NCBI GenBank assembly: GCA_965215045.1
Contig: OZ244031.1
Location: forward strand, 310,001-374,000
Length of the DNA stretch: 64,000 nt
DNA from: G965215045 sp965215045
GTDB taxonomy: Bacteria; Pseudomonadota; Gammaproteobacteria; JABABF01
Direction of reading: 5' to 3'
The position numbers and the translations under genes are program-made. Positions within the stretch are counted from its first letter, which is position 1. The number at the start of each line of letters is the position of its first letter. The notes beneath the pieces are model-generated. The model saw only the letters and a list, made by a program, of their open reading frames with translations, had not been told where the DNA came from and did no database searches. Of the stretch, positions 36,683 to 43,952 are shown piece by piece.

Positions 36683-36877
36683 CTAGCCCAATATGTCCCG
36701 GCTGTTGCGGATTGCCAGGTCACGTAAAAGAGGCTCGTATCCGCACCGGTATTGCCGGGCGGCGAACTCTTCAACATATCGCCCCATTATGCTTGGTGCT
36801 GCAATGCTGGAATAGGTGCCATTATAGCCGTGATTGAATAAGCCCCGGAACGAGACAATCCCATCAGGGTATGTCAT
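36683..36877 (-). CDS. Uncharacterised 64-residue ORF upstream of the methyltransferase gene
   Basis: An ORF of 64 codons (starting MTYPDGIVSFRG) ends 25 bp before the methyltransferase ATG on the same strand. It has no helix-turn-helix that I can see, so I do not call it a controller protein. It could be a fragment of a longer methyltransferase N-terminus, a small partner, or chance. Codon use is like that of the restriction-modification pair. Confidence 0.35.
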   Translation of the reverse strand: MTYPDGIVSFRGLFNHGYNGTYSSIAAPSIMGRYVEEFAARQYRCGYEPLLRDLAIRNSRDILG

Positions 36878-36981
36878 GCCGTTTACATATTCCCCAGCAC
36901 TGTGCTGAACAGGCTTGGTCTGCCTGACCCCCCGGTGCTGCCTCCACCCCTCCGCACCGATGGATGAGAGTCAATAAATAT

Positions 36982-37008
36982 GTTATTTCAACAATTTATA
37001 GAAATAAC
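36982..37008. repeat. AT-rich inverted repeat at the edge of the restriction-modification block
   Basis: A perfect 8-bp inverted repeat, GTTATTTC and GAAATAAC with an 11-nt AT-rich spacer, sits one base past the rluB stop codon. It could act as a weak terminator hairpin, an operator for the restriction-modification genes, or a relic of insertion. The AT-rich sequence contrasts with the GC-rich surroundings. Confidence 0.5.
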
Positions 37009-37009
37009 T

Positions 37010-39100
37010 TTAGGTGGAATAGAGGGCTTTGTTGCGCCGGGAGCCGCCCTGTCTCCGGGGCCTGTTGTGCGGGGTAGGCGTCTTGGTCCGGGGCTGATTG
37101 CGTCGGGAAGAGGCCCGACCCCTGGCATCGCCCTGTCGGGCGGTGCCCCTGTCCCGCGATTGACCGCGCCGGGGGGAGGCTCGATCCCTGGCACCGCCCT
37201 GTCGGGCGGTGCTCCTGTCCCGCGATTGACCGCGCCGGGGGGAGGCTCGATCCCTGGCACCGCCCTGTCGGGCGGTGCCCCTGTCCCGCGACTGGCTGCG
37301 CCCGGGGGAGGCTCGATCCCTGGCATCGCCCTGTCGGGCGGTATCCCTGCCCCGAGACTGACTGTGTCGGGGGGATGCTTGATCACGAGCACCGCCCTGC
37401 CGGGTGGCACCCCTGTCCCGCGATTGACCGCGCCGGGGGGAGTCCCGATCCCTGGCATCGCCCTGTCGGGCGGTATCCCTGCCCCGAGACTGACTGTGTC
37501 GGGGGGATGCTTGATCACGAGCACCGCCCTGCCGGGTGGCACCCCTGCCCCGCGACTGACCGCGCCGGGGGGATGCTTGATCACGAGCACCGCCCTGTCG
37601 GGTGGCTTCCCTGTCCCGAGACTGACTGTGTCGGGGGGATGCTCGATCCCTGGCATCGCCCTGCCGGGCGGTGCCCCTGTCCCGCGACTGGCTGCGCCCG
37701 GGGGAGGCTCGATCCCTGGCATCGCCCTGTCGGGCGGTATCCCTGCCCCGAGACTGACCGCGCCGAGGGGAGTCCCGACCCCTGGCATCGCCCTGTCGGG
37801 CGGTATCCCTGCCCCGAGACTGACTGTGTCGGGGGGATGCTTGATCACGAGCACCGCCCTGCCGGGTGGCACCCCTGTCCCGCGATTGACCGCGCCGGGG
37901 GGAGGCTCGATCCCTGGCATCGCCCTGTCGGGCGGTGTCCCTGCCCCGAGACTGACTGTGTCGGGGGGATGCTTGATCACGAGCACCGCCCTGCCGGGTG
38001 GCACCCCTGTCCCGCGACTGACCGCGCCGGGGGGAGGCTCGATCCCTGGCATCGCCCTGTCGGGCGGTGTCCCTGCCCCGCGACTGACCGCGCCGGGGGG
38101 AGGCTCGATCCCTGGCACCGCCCTGTCGGGCGGTGTCCCTGTCCCGGGACTGGCTGCGCCGGGGGGAGACTCGATCCCTGGCATCACCCTGTTGATCGGC
38201 ACCCCTGCCCCGGGACTGGCTGTGTCGGGGGGCTGCTTGATCACGAGCACCACCCTGCCGGGCGGTGTCCCTGCCCCGGGACTGGCTGTGTCGGGCGGGC
38301 GTCCGTTCCCGGCTCGGTGGCGGCGATGCCAGGCTCGCAATCAACTGCTGCACCTGGCGCGGCCTGAGTTCCCGCCATCTCCCCCGGCGCAGGGAGGCCG
38401 GCAAAAACAAGTTGCCAAAGCGCACCCTTTTCAGGCGGCTGACCTGGATTCCCTGGGATTCCCAGAGACGCCGCACTTCCCGGTTCCGACCCTCGGATAA
38501 AACCACGTAAAACCAGCGGTTGGCGGCCCCGCCATCACCGCCGGGTTGTATGTCACTGAAAAATGCGCGCCCATCCTCCAGTTGCACGCCGCGGCGCAAA
38601 CGCCGCAGCACTCCCTCGTCGACCCGCCCCCGAACCCGCACCACGTACTCGCGATCGATGCCTGCGCGCGGATGCATCAGGCGTTCGGCCAGTTCCCCAT
38701 CATTGCTGAACAAAAGCAGGCCGGTGGTATTGATGTCCAGGCGTCCCACTGCGACCCAGCGTCCCGCATGCAGTTCCGGCAGGCGGTCGAAAACGGTCGG
38801 CCGGCGCTGCGGGTCACTGCGGGTGCAAATTTCTCCGGGCAGTTTGTGATAAAGCAGAACACGCGGGAGGGCGGCGGGTCTGCCCCGCACCCGACGGGTG
38901 CCCACCCGGATTTCTTCGCGTCCCGAGACGCGCTGTCCCAGTACGGCGCGCCGGCCATCGACCCGCACTTTGCCGGCAGCGATCCATTGCTCGGCTTCGC
39001 GCCGGGAACAAAACCCGCTGGCAGCGAGCACTTTCTGTAATTTTTGTGATGCCGGCGATGACGCCCCGTTCTTTGCCGGCCGGGGACGCCGAGCTTTCAA
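37010..39100 (-). CDS. rluB: 23S rRNA pseudouridine synthase RluB with a long Arg-rich repeat tail
   Basis: Residues 1-257 form a standard RluB/RsuA-type enzyme: an S4 RNA-binding domain (LQKVLAASGFCSRREAEQWI), then the catalytic domain with Asp122 in VGRLDINTTGLLLFSNDGEL and the GRNREVRRLWE motif. The frame then continues for 439 residues, mostly 18 copies of a 22-residue unit rich in Arg, Gly, Asp, Gln and Ser. E. coli RluB also has a basic C-terminal extension, but far shorter. The ATG overlaps the scpB stop (ATGA). The opposite strand is open through the repeats (506 codons) only because the unit lacks stops. Confidence 0.9.
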   Translation of the reverse strand: MKARRPRPAKNGASSPASQKLQKVLAASGFCSRREAEQWIAAGKVRVDGRRAVLGQRVSGREEIRVGTRRVRGRPAALPRVLLYHKLPGEICTRSDPQRRPTVFDRLPELHAGRWVAVGRLDINTTGLLLFSNDGELAERLMHPRAGIDREYVVRVRGRVDEGVLRRLRRGVQLEDGRAFFSDIQPGGDGGAANRWFYVVLSEGRNREVRRLWESQGIQVSRLKRVRFGNLFLPASLRRGRWRELRPRQVQQLIASLASPPPSRERTPARHSQSRGRDTARQGGARDQAAPRHSQSRGRGADQQGDARDRVSPRRSQSRDRDTARQGGARDRASPRRGQSRGRDTARQGDARDRASPRRGQSRDRGATRQGGARDQASPRHSQSRGRDTARQGDARDRASPRRGQSRDRGATRQGGARDQASPRHSQSRGRDTARQGDARGRDSPRRGQSRGRDTARQGDARDRASPGRSQSRDRGTARQGDARDRASPRHSQSRDREATRQGGARDQASPRRGQSRGRGATRQGGARDQASPRHSQSRGRDTARQGDARDRDSPRRGQSRDRGATRQGGARDQASPRHSQSRGRDTARQGDARDRASPGRSQSRDRGTARQGGARDRASPRRGQSRDRSTARQGGARDRASPRRGQSRDRGTARQGDARGRASSRRNQPRTKTPTPHNRPRRQGGSRRNKALYST
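37109..38296 (-). repeat. 66-bp tandem repeats encoding the basic RluB tail
   Basis: Eighteen in-frame copies of a 66-bp unit (22 residues, pattern like RRGQSRDRGTARQGGARDR then ASP) follow the catalytic domain. Two or three variant types (RHSQSRGRDTARQGDARDR and RRGQSRDRGATRQGGARDQ) alternate, which points to duplication of two-unit blocks. A typical unit has seven Arg and two to four Asp. Confidence 0.92.
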
Positions 39101-39786
39101 TCCTTCGCATCCCGCAGCACTGCCTCCTCCTCTCTGCTCTCGTCTGTCCCGGCGGCATCCTCATCCCAGGCGGTTTCTTCGTCTCCCTCCCCCTCGCCCT
39201 CTGCGGACTCGGCAGCGGGGAAATCCAATTCCGGCACCCCCTCCTCCCGGGTCAATTCCCGCACTTCCTCCAGGGGTGGCAACTCGTCCAGGCTCTTGAG
39301 ATTAAAATCATCTAAAAATCTGTGGGTGGTTGCGTACAGTGCCGGGCGCCCCGGTGCTTCCCGGTGTCCGACCACGCTGACCCATTCTCTCTCCAGCAGG
39401 GTGCGAATGATGTTCTGGCTGACGGCCACCCCGCGCACCTGTTCGATCTCGCCGCGGGTAACGGGCTGCCGGTACACCACCAGGGCCAGGGTTTCCAGCA
39501 GGGCGCGGGAATAACGCGGCGGGCGTTCCTCCCACAAGCGCCCGACCCAGGGACTGTATTTTTCGCGCACGCACAGGCGAAAACCGCCGGCCACTTCACG
39601 CAGTTCCACGGCGCGTCCCTCGCATTCGGCGGCAATCTGTTCCAGCACCCCCCGCAGGGTTTCACGCCCGGGGCGTTCTGCGGGCGGGAACAGGTTTTCC
39701 AGGTTCTGCAGGCTCAGCGGCCGTCCCGCGGCCAGCAGTGCCCCCTCCACCACCCGTACGATTTCCCCGGTTTCGCTGTTCATCAA
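39097..39786 (-). CDS. scpB: Segregation and condensation protein B
   Basis: ScpB is a winged-helix kleisin partner of the SMC condensin-like complex. The 229-residue protein contains the typical RYSRALLETLALVVYRQPVTRGEIE and ALYATTHRFLDDFNLKSLDELP stretches. Its C-terminal 35 residues are an acidic Glu/Asp tail. It overlaps scpA upstream and rluB downstream by four bases each, so the three genes are translationally coupled. Confidence 0.92.
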   Translation of the reverse strand: MMNSETGEIVRVVEGALLAAGRPLSLQNLENLFPPAERPGRETLRGVLEQIAAECEGRAVELREVAGGFRLCVREKYSPWVGRLWEERPPRYSRALLETLALVVYRQPVTRGEIEQVRGVAVSQNIIRTLLEREWVSVVGHREAPGRPALYATTHRFLDDFNLKSLDELPPLEEVRELTREEGVPELDFPAAESAEGEGEGDEETAWDEDAAGTDESREEEAVLRDAKD

Positions 39787-40601
39787 TCACGCGCTGCAAC
39801 ACGCACGTGAATCAGTCCGAAGGCCTCGGTCTGCACCACCTCCACCAGGCTCTCGCGCATCAGTTCCATGAGTGCCAGTATGCAAACCACCACGCCGGCG
39901 CGGCCCTCGGTGCGGCTGTAAAGATGCGGGAATTCCGTGAACTCGGTAGCCGACAACTGCGTCAGGATGCGCGACATCCGTTCGCGGGTCGACAGCGGCT
40001 CCGCCATGATCCGGTGTGTCTGCAGGGCCTCGTAACGGCGCGTCACTCCCGACATGGCGCGCAGCAATTCGTCGATGTCCGGCTGCGGCAGAATCTGCGG
40101 TTGCAGTTGCGGCGGCGGCTCCGCTTCGGCGCGGTAAAAATCACGGTCGATGCGCGGCAACGCATCAAGTTGCTGGGCGGCTTTTTTGAACCGTTCGTAT
40201 TCCTGCAGGCGCGCGATCAGCATGGCCCGCGGATCCTCTTCTTCCTCCTCTTCCCCGGTGCGCGGCAACAGCACACGCGATTTGAGTTCCGCCAGGGTCG
40301 CCGCCATCACCAGGTACTCGGCGGCGAGTTCGATCTGCATCCGGTCCAGCAACTCGATGTACTTGAGGTACTGGTTGGTCAGCTCCACCAGGTCTATATC
40401 CAGGATGTCGATATTCTGGCGCCGGATCAAGTAGAGCAGCAGGTCCAGCGGTCCTTCAAACGCTTCCAGGAACACCCGCAGGGCGGTGGGCGGGATATAC
40501 AAGTCCTCCGGTGGCTCGGAAAGGGCTTCGCCGCGCACAATGGCAAAAGGCATTTCCGCCTGCCGCAGGCGCCTTGCAGCCGGGGACGGGTCCTGTTTCA
40601 T
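39783..40601 (-). CDS. scpA: Segregation and condensation protein A
   Basis: ScpA is the kleisin of the SMC-ScpAB complex. The 272-residue protein has the N-terminal FEGPLDLLLYLIRRQNIDILDI and TNQYLKYIELL, the helix AAEYLVMAATLAELKSRVLLP, and a C-terminal winged helix (ILALMELMRESLVEVVQ). The ATG at 40601 fits; the frame upstream (to 40775) has no family features. The ScpA-ScpB-RluB order is standard for gammaproteobacteria, though trpS is absent here. Confidence 0.92.
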   Translation of the reverse strand: MKQDPSPAARRLRQAEMPFAIVRGEALSEPPEDLYIPPTALRVFLEAFEGPLDLLLYLIRRQNIDILDIDLVELTNQYLKYIELLDRMQIELAAEYLVMAATLAELKSRVLLPRTGEEEEEEDPRAMLIARLQEYERFKKAAQQLDALPRIDRDFYRAEAEPPPQLQPQILPQPDIDELLRAMSGVTRRYEALQTHRIMAEPLSTRERMSRILTQLSATEFTEFPHLYSRTEGRAGVVVCILALMELMRESLVEVVQTEAFGLIHVRVAARD

Positions 40602-40721
40602 GGGAGACGGGGCAGGTACTAAAGGGGTGCCTATGATACCTTGTTTGGCACGAAACGCCCGGATGCCGGCTGCTGGAAACAGGAGCTTTCGCAGTACCGG
40701 TTTGCAATTGCGGCAAACCAC

Positions 40722-40751
40722 CTGCAAAAACAGCAGGCATACGCTTATAAT
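40722..40751 (+). promoter_or_regulatory. Promoter of the cyclophilin lipoprotein gene
   Basis: A perfect TATAAT (40746-40751) lies 66 bp before the ATG at 40818, with a weak -35 CTGCAA 18 bp upstream (40722-40727). It is in the 216-bp divergent region between scpA and the cyclophilin gene. Confidence 0.45.
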
Positions 40752-40817
40752 GTATATGTGGTTTTGAGCGGCCATCGCCGCACACCGAATGAAGCAGTCT
40801 GAACATGAGAGGCCAGA

Positions 40818-41414
40818 ATGAACATTTCCGTGTCCCGTATCCTTGCCGGCAGTTTCTTGTTTGCCGCAGCGATTTTATTAAACGGCTGCGGCGGCGATCC
40901 TGAGCAAGAAGAGGTTTCCAGTCCCGTGCTTGTATTTGACACTTCCATGGGTGAGATCAGCATGGAGCTCGACATGGAAAAAGCACCCATCACCGCGAAA
41001 AACTTCCTGAAATATGCACAGGACGGTTTCTTCGATGGCACGATTTTCCATCGCGTGATTCCCAACTTTGTCATCCAGGGGGGCGGCTTTAATGCAGAAA
41101 TGCAACAAAAAGAAACCCGGTCGCCGATCCGGAATGAAGCGGGGAACGGGCTGAAAAACCTGCGCGGGACGATTTCCATGGCGCGCACCGCCGATCCCCA
41201 CAGTGCCTCTTCGCAATTCTTTATCAACCTGCGGGACAATCCCAACCTGGACGCCAATAGCAGCAATGCGGGGTACGCCGTCTTTGGCAAAATCGTCAAG
41301 GGCATGCAGGTAGTCGACAAAATCGCCGGCGTGAGAACCAGCAACCGCGACGGGCACCAAAACGTGCCAGTGGAGAACGTGATCGTCAACAGCGTCTCCA
41401 TCGAAAACGAGTAA
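40818..41414 (+). CDS. ppiA: Cyclophilin-type peptidyl-prolyl isomerase, predicted lipoprotein
   Basis: The 198-residue protein has a lipoprotein signal with ILLNGC (Cys24), then a cyclophilin domain: GEISMELDMEKAPITAKNFL, the catalytic FHRVIPNFVIQGG and the SQFFINLRDN strand. It would catalyse proline isomerisation in the envelope, tethered to a membrane. E. coli PpiA is soluble in the periplasm, so the lipid anchor is a difference. No neighbour shares its transcript clearly; pdxJ follows after 81 bp. Confidence 0.88.
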   Translation: MNISVSRILAGSFLFAAAILLNGCGGDPEQEEVSSPVLVFDTSMGEISMELDMEKAPITAKNFLKYAQDGFFDGTIFHRVIPNFVIQGGGFNAEMQQKETRSPIRNEAGNGLKNLRGTISMARTADPHSASSQFFINLRDNPNLDANSSNAGYAVFGKIVKGMQVVDKIAGVRTSNRDGHQNVPVENVIVNSVSIENE

Positions 41415-41495
41415 ACGTCGTCCCGCGGGCTGGACCCCGGGGGCGGCACCGGGGGGCGGCAACCGCAGTAGTTCACCGCTTTCGCTGCCCCGGTC

Positions 41496-42275
41496 ATGCG
41501 TCTTAGTGTCAACCTGAACAAGATCGCCCTGGTGCGCAACGCCCGCGATGGCGGGCAGCCCGACCTGGGGGAATTCGCACGGCGTTGTCTGGAGGCCGGT
41601 GCCCACGGCATCACCGTGCATCCGCGCCCCGACCAGCGTCATGTGCGTGCCCGGGATGTGCGCACCCTGCGACGCCTGCTGGGCGAGACGGAGCTCAACG
41701 TGGAAGGCAACCCGTTCGCCGGCCCCGCCCCCGCTGAACGCGAGGGCATCGGCGACTATCCCGGTTTCATGTCCCTGGTGAGCGAGACGTGTCCGGTGCA
41801 ATGCACCCTGGTCCCCGATGCGACAGACCAGTTGACCTCCGATCATGGCTTCGACCTGGAAAAAGACGGGGCGCGCCTGGAACCCCTGATTAAAACCCTG
41901 CGCGATGCCGGCATACGTGTCAGCCTGTTCATGGACCCCGAACCCGGACAGGTTGCCAGGGCCGCGGTGCTGGGTGCCCAGCGCATCGAACTCTACACCG
42001 GGCCCTACGCCCAGGCGTATGCGCACGGACAAGCACCGGAAGCCATCCTGGAACCCTACCAGCGGGCCGCCGAAGCCGCCGCCCAGGCGGGACTGGGTGT
42101 CAATGCCGGCCATGACCTGGACCTCAACAACCTGGGAATTTTTGTCGCCGCCATCCCGCGACTCCTGGAAGTTTCCATCGGTCACGCCCTGACCGTCGAC
42201 GCCCTGCGCCTGGGTATGGAAAATGCGGTGCGCGCCTACCTGGCCCTGCTGCCCGGTGCCGGGGACGACAGCTGA
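41496..42275 (+). CDS. pdxJ: Pyridoxine 5'-phosphate synthase PdxJ
   Basis: PdxJ condenses 1-deoxyxylulose-5-phosphate and 3-amino-2-oxopropyl phosphate to pyridoxine phosphate. The 259-residue TIM barrel shows LSVNLNKIALVRNAR, HGITVHPRPDQRHV, CTLVPDATDQLTSDHGFD and VNAGHDLDLNNL. The NLNKI start, HPRPDxRH and NVEGNP forms resemble the Bacteroidetes-type PdxJ more than the E. coli NIDHIATLRQ type, from memory. It ends 11 bp before the tRNA gene on the opposite strand. Confidence 0.9.
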   Translation: MRLSVNLNKIALVRNARDGGQPDLGEFARRCLEAGAHGITVHPRPDQRHVRARDVRTLRRLLGETELNVEGNPFAGPAPAEREGIGDYPGFMSLVSETCPVQCTLVPDATDQLTSDHGFDLEKDGARLEPLIKTLRDAGIRVSLFMDPEPGQVARAAVLGAQRIELYTGPYAQAYAHGQAPEAILEPYQRAAEAAAQAGLGVNAGHDLDLNNLGIFVAAIPRLLEVSIGHALTVDALRLGMENAVRAYLALLPGAGDDS

Positions 42276-42288
42276 TTTTAAAACGCGG

Positions 42289-42361
42289 TGGAGCCAGGCG
42301 GGATCGAACCGCCGACCTCAACGCTGCCAGCGTTGCGCTCTCCCAGCTGAGCTATGGCCCC
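42289..42361 (-). tRNA. tRNA-Ala (anticodon GGC)
   Basis: The minus strand reads GGGGCCATAGCTCAGCTGG onward and folds as a complete cloverleaf. The acceptor stem GGGGCCA pairs with TGGCTCC and includes the G3-U70 pair that marks alanine tRNAs. The anticodon stem CAACG/CGTTG encloses CTGGCAG, anticodon GGC. The T-arm is GGCGGTTCGATCCCGCC. After discriminator A73 the DNA reads CCG, so the final A of CCA must be added enzymatically. Confidence 0.95.
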
Positions 42362-42536
42362 GGCCGCAATACGCCGCATATTATTGCAGTCCCGCAGATT
42401 GCACAAGGACAGGGGGTATCTCCCGCCGCTTCTCCCGCCTCATAATCCCCACCTGGCTCCAGGAGACACCGGGTCGCCCTGCGAGCCTGTAAACAAGGCT
42501 GCAACACGGAAAACCAGGTTTCCTGTTGCGTGCAAT

Positions 42537-42565
42537 TTGACTGCAACTGCAAAAAATTTTAAAAT
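42537..42565 (+). promoter_or_regulatory. Promoter of the exported ankyrin gene
   Basis: TTGACT (42537-42542), a 17-nt spacer and TAAAAT (42560-42565) form a near-consensus sigma70 promoter. The ATG at 42606 lies about 35 nt past the predicted start site. The rest of the 330-bp gap after pdxJ holds the tRNA-Ala gene and no other clear feature. Confidence 0.7.
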
Positions 42566-42605
42566 TGGAAAACATCGCGCTACCGTCCTGGCAGCAGCCG
42601 TCCAA

Positions 42606-43889
42606 ATGTCTTTTTACCGTTTTTTCTGCACACTCATTGCAGTCCTGGTTTTGTATGCCGGCCCCTGGCCTGCGGCCGGGGCGGCTGAAAAATGGGACAA
42701 AACTTCTTACTGGTCTTCGGCGACTCTGCCACGGGTGCAAGAAGACTTGGCCCAAGGGGTTTTCCAGGCGAAATCCCGCGGCAAAAACAGCTGGACGCCG
42801 CTGCATTATGCGGCGGGCTATGCCCAGGACCCCCTGCTCATCGCCCTGCTGCTGGACCAGGGCGGCAAGATCCATGCCCGGGCTCAGCGGGGAGAAACTC
42901 CCTTGCACCGGGCGATGCAAAATCAAAACGTCGCCATCTCCGTCGTGCTGCTGGATGCCGGTGCCAAGGTGAATGCACGCGATGACCAGGGACAGACGCC
43001 GCTGCACCTGGCGGCAGCCAAGAACAAGAACAGCAACCTGGTCTGGATGCTGCTCGATGCGGGGGCGGAGGTCAACGCCACGGATGACAAGGGCGAAACC
43101 CCCTTGCGCAAAGCGGCGGCATCCAACACGAACATCAAGGTCCTCTCGGCCCTTCTGGAAGGCGGTGCAAAGATCAATGCGCGGGACAAGCAGGGCGAGA
43201 CGCCGTTACACGAGGCGGCGCGCAACCGGAACCCGTGGGTGATTTATCTCATCCTGGAAAAAAGCACGGGCAATGATCTCAATGCGCGGGACGACGATCA
43301 CGAGACACCTTTGCACGAGGCGACCCGCAACCCGGAGTCCGAGCTCGCTTTCGCCCTGCTCGAAGCCGGGGCGGAAGTAAATGTCGCCGATAAAAAATTC
43401 CTGACGCCGTTGCACTACACGGCGTCTTCCAACCGGGATGCGGAACTGGTCGAGCAACTGCTCAAGGCTGGTGCGGAAGTGGATGTGCGGGACCGGGACG
43501 GTTGGACGCCACTGCACCGGGCGGCACGTTACAGCAACAAGCCGGAGGTGGCCGTCGCCCTGCTCAAAGGCGGGGCAGAACCCGATGCGCGGGACCGCAA
43601 CCGGCAGACGCCCCTGCACAAGGCCGCCACCTACACTTCCAAGCCGGAGCTGCTGGGCGTGCTCATAGAAGCCGGTGCCGAAGTGGATGCGCGGGATAAA
43701 AACGGCGAGACGCCGCTGCACCATGCAGCCCGCTATAACAAGAAAGCGCAGGTGACGACGACCCTGGTCAATGCCGGTGCTGCGATTAACGCCCGCAATA
43801 CGCGCGGTGTGAGACCGCTGTACTACGCTCAAAGACACAACCAGAAAGCCCTGGACGTGCTTTGCAAGGCCGGTGCCACCGGCTGCTGA
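42606..43889 (+). CDS. Exported ankyrin-repeat protein
   Basis: The 427-residue protein starts with a signal peptide (residues 1-27, ending AGPWPAAGAAE) and then consists almost wholly of about eleven ankyrin repeats of 33-37 residues, each with TPLHxAA and a (G/A)AxVNARD turn, from about residue 57 to the C-terminus. It has no other domain, and a single Cys pair lies near the end. Ankyrin arrays bind proteins; an exported one would act in the periplasm or outside the cell. The ATG at 42606 puts the signal peptide at the N-terminus and fits the promoter. Confidence 0.85.
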   Translation: MSFYRFFCTLIAVLVLYAGPWPAAGAAEKWDKTSYWSSATLPRVQEDLAQGVFQAKSRGKNSWTPLHYAAGYAQDPLLIALLLDQGGKIHARAQRGETPLHRAMQNQNVAISVVLLDAGAKVNARDDQGQTPLHLAAAKNKNSNLVWMLLDAGAEVNATDDKGETPLRKAAASNTNIKVLSALLEGGAKINARDKQGETPLHEAARNRNPWVIYLILEKSTGNDLNARDDDHETPLHEATRNPESELAFALLEAGAEVNVADKKFLTPLHYTASSNRDAELVEQLLKAGAEVDVRDRDGWTPLHRAARYSNKPEVAVALLKGGAEPDARDRNRQTPLHKAATYTSKPELLGVLIEAGAEVDARDKNGETPLHHAARYNKKAQVTTTLVNAGAAINARNTRGVRPLYYAQRHNQKALDVLCKAGATGC

Positions 43890-43952
43890 ACCACGCTGCC
43901 CGCTGCGGACACCCGGTGCGATTTCAAACGCCGCCCGGTGCGTGGCGGTGCC

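Noticed and set aside
36683..36877. Controller (C) protein of the restriction-modification system
   Set aside because: The 64-codon ORF has no helix-turn-helix pattern that I can see, so I list it only as uncharacterised.
37109..38296. CRISPR-like array
   Set aside because: The 66-bp units are contiguous with no spacers, vary throughout and are coding; no cas genes are nearby.
36980..38500. Plus-strand ORF of 506 codons opposite the RluB tail
   Set aside because: The 66-bp unit lacks stops in several frames. The minus-strand frame is continuous with the RluB enzyme domain, so it is the real one.
43869..43885. Terminator hairpin at the end of the ankyrin gene
   Set aside because: GCCGGT-GCC-ACCGGC is inside the coding sequence and has no T-run after it.
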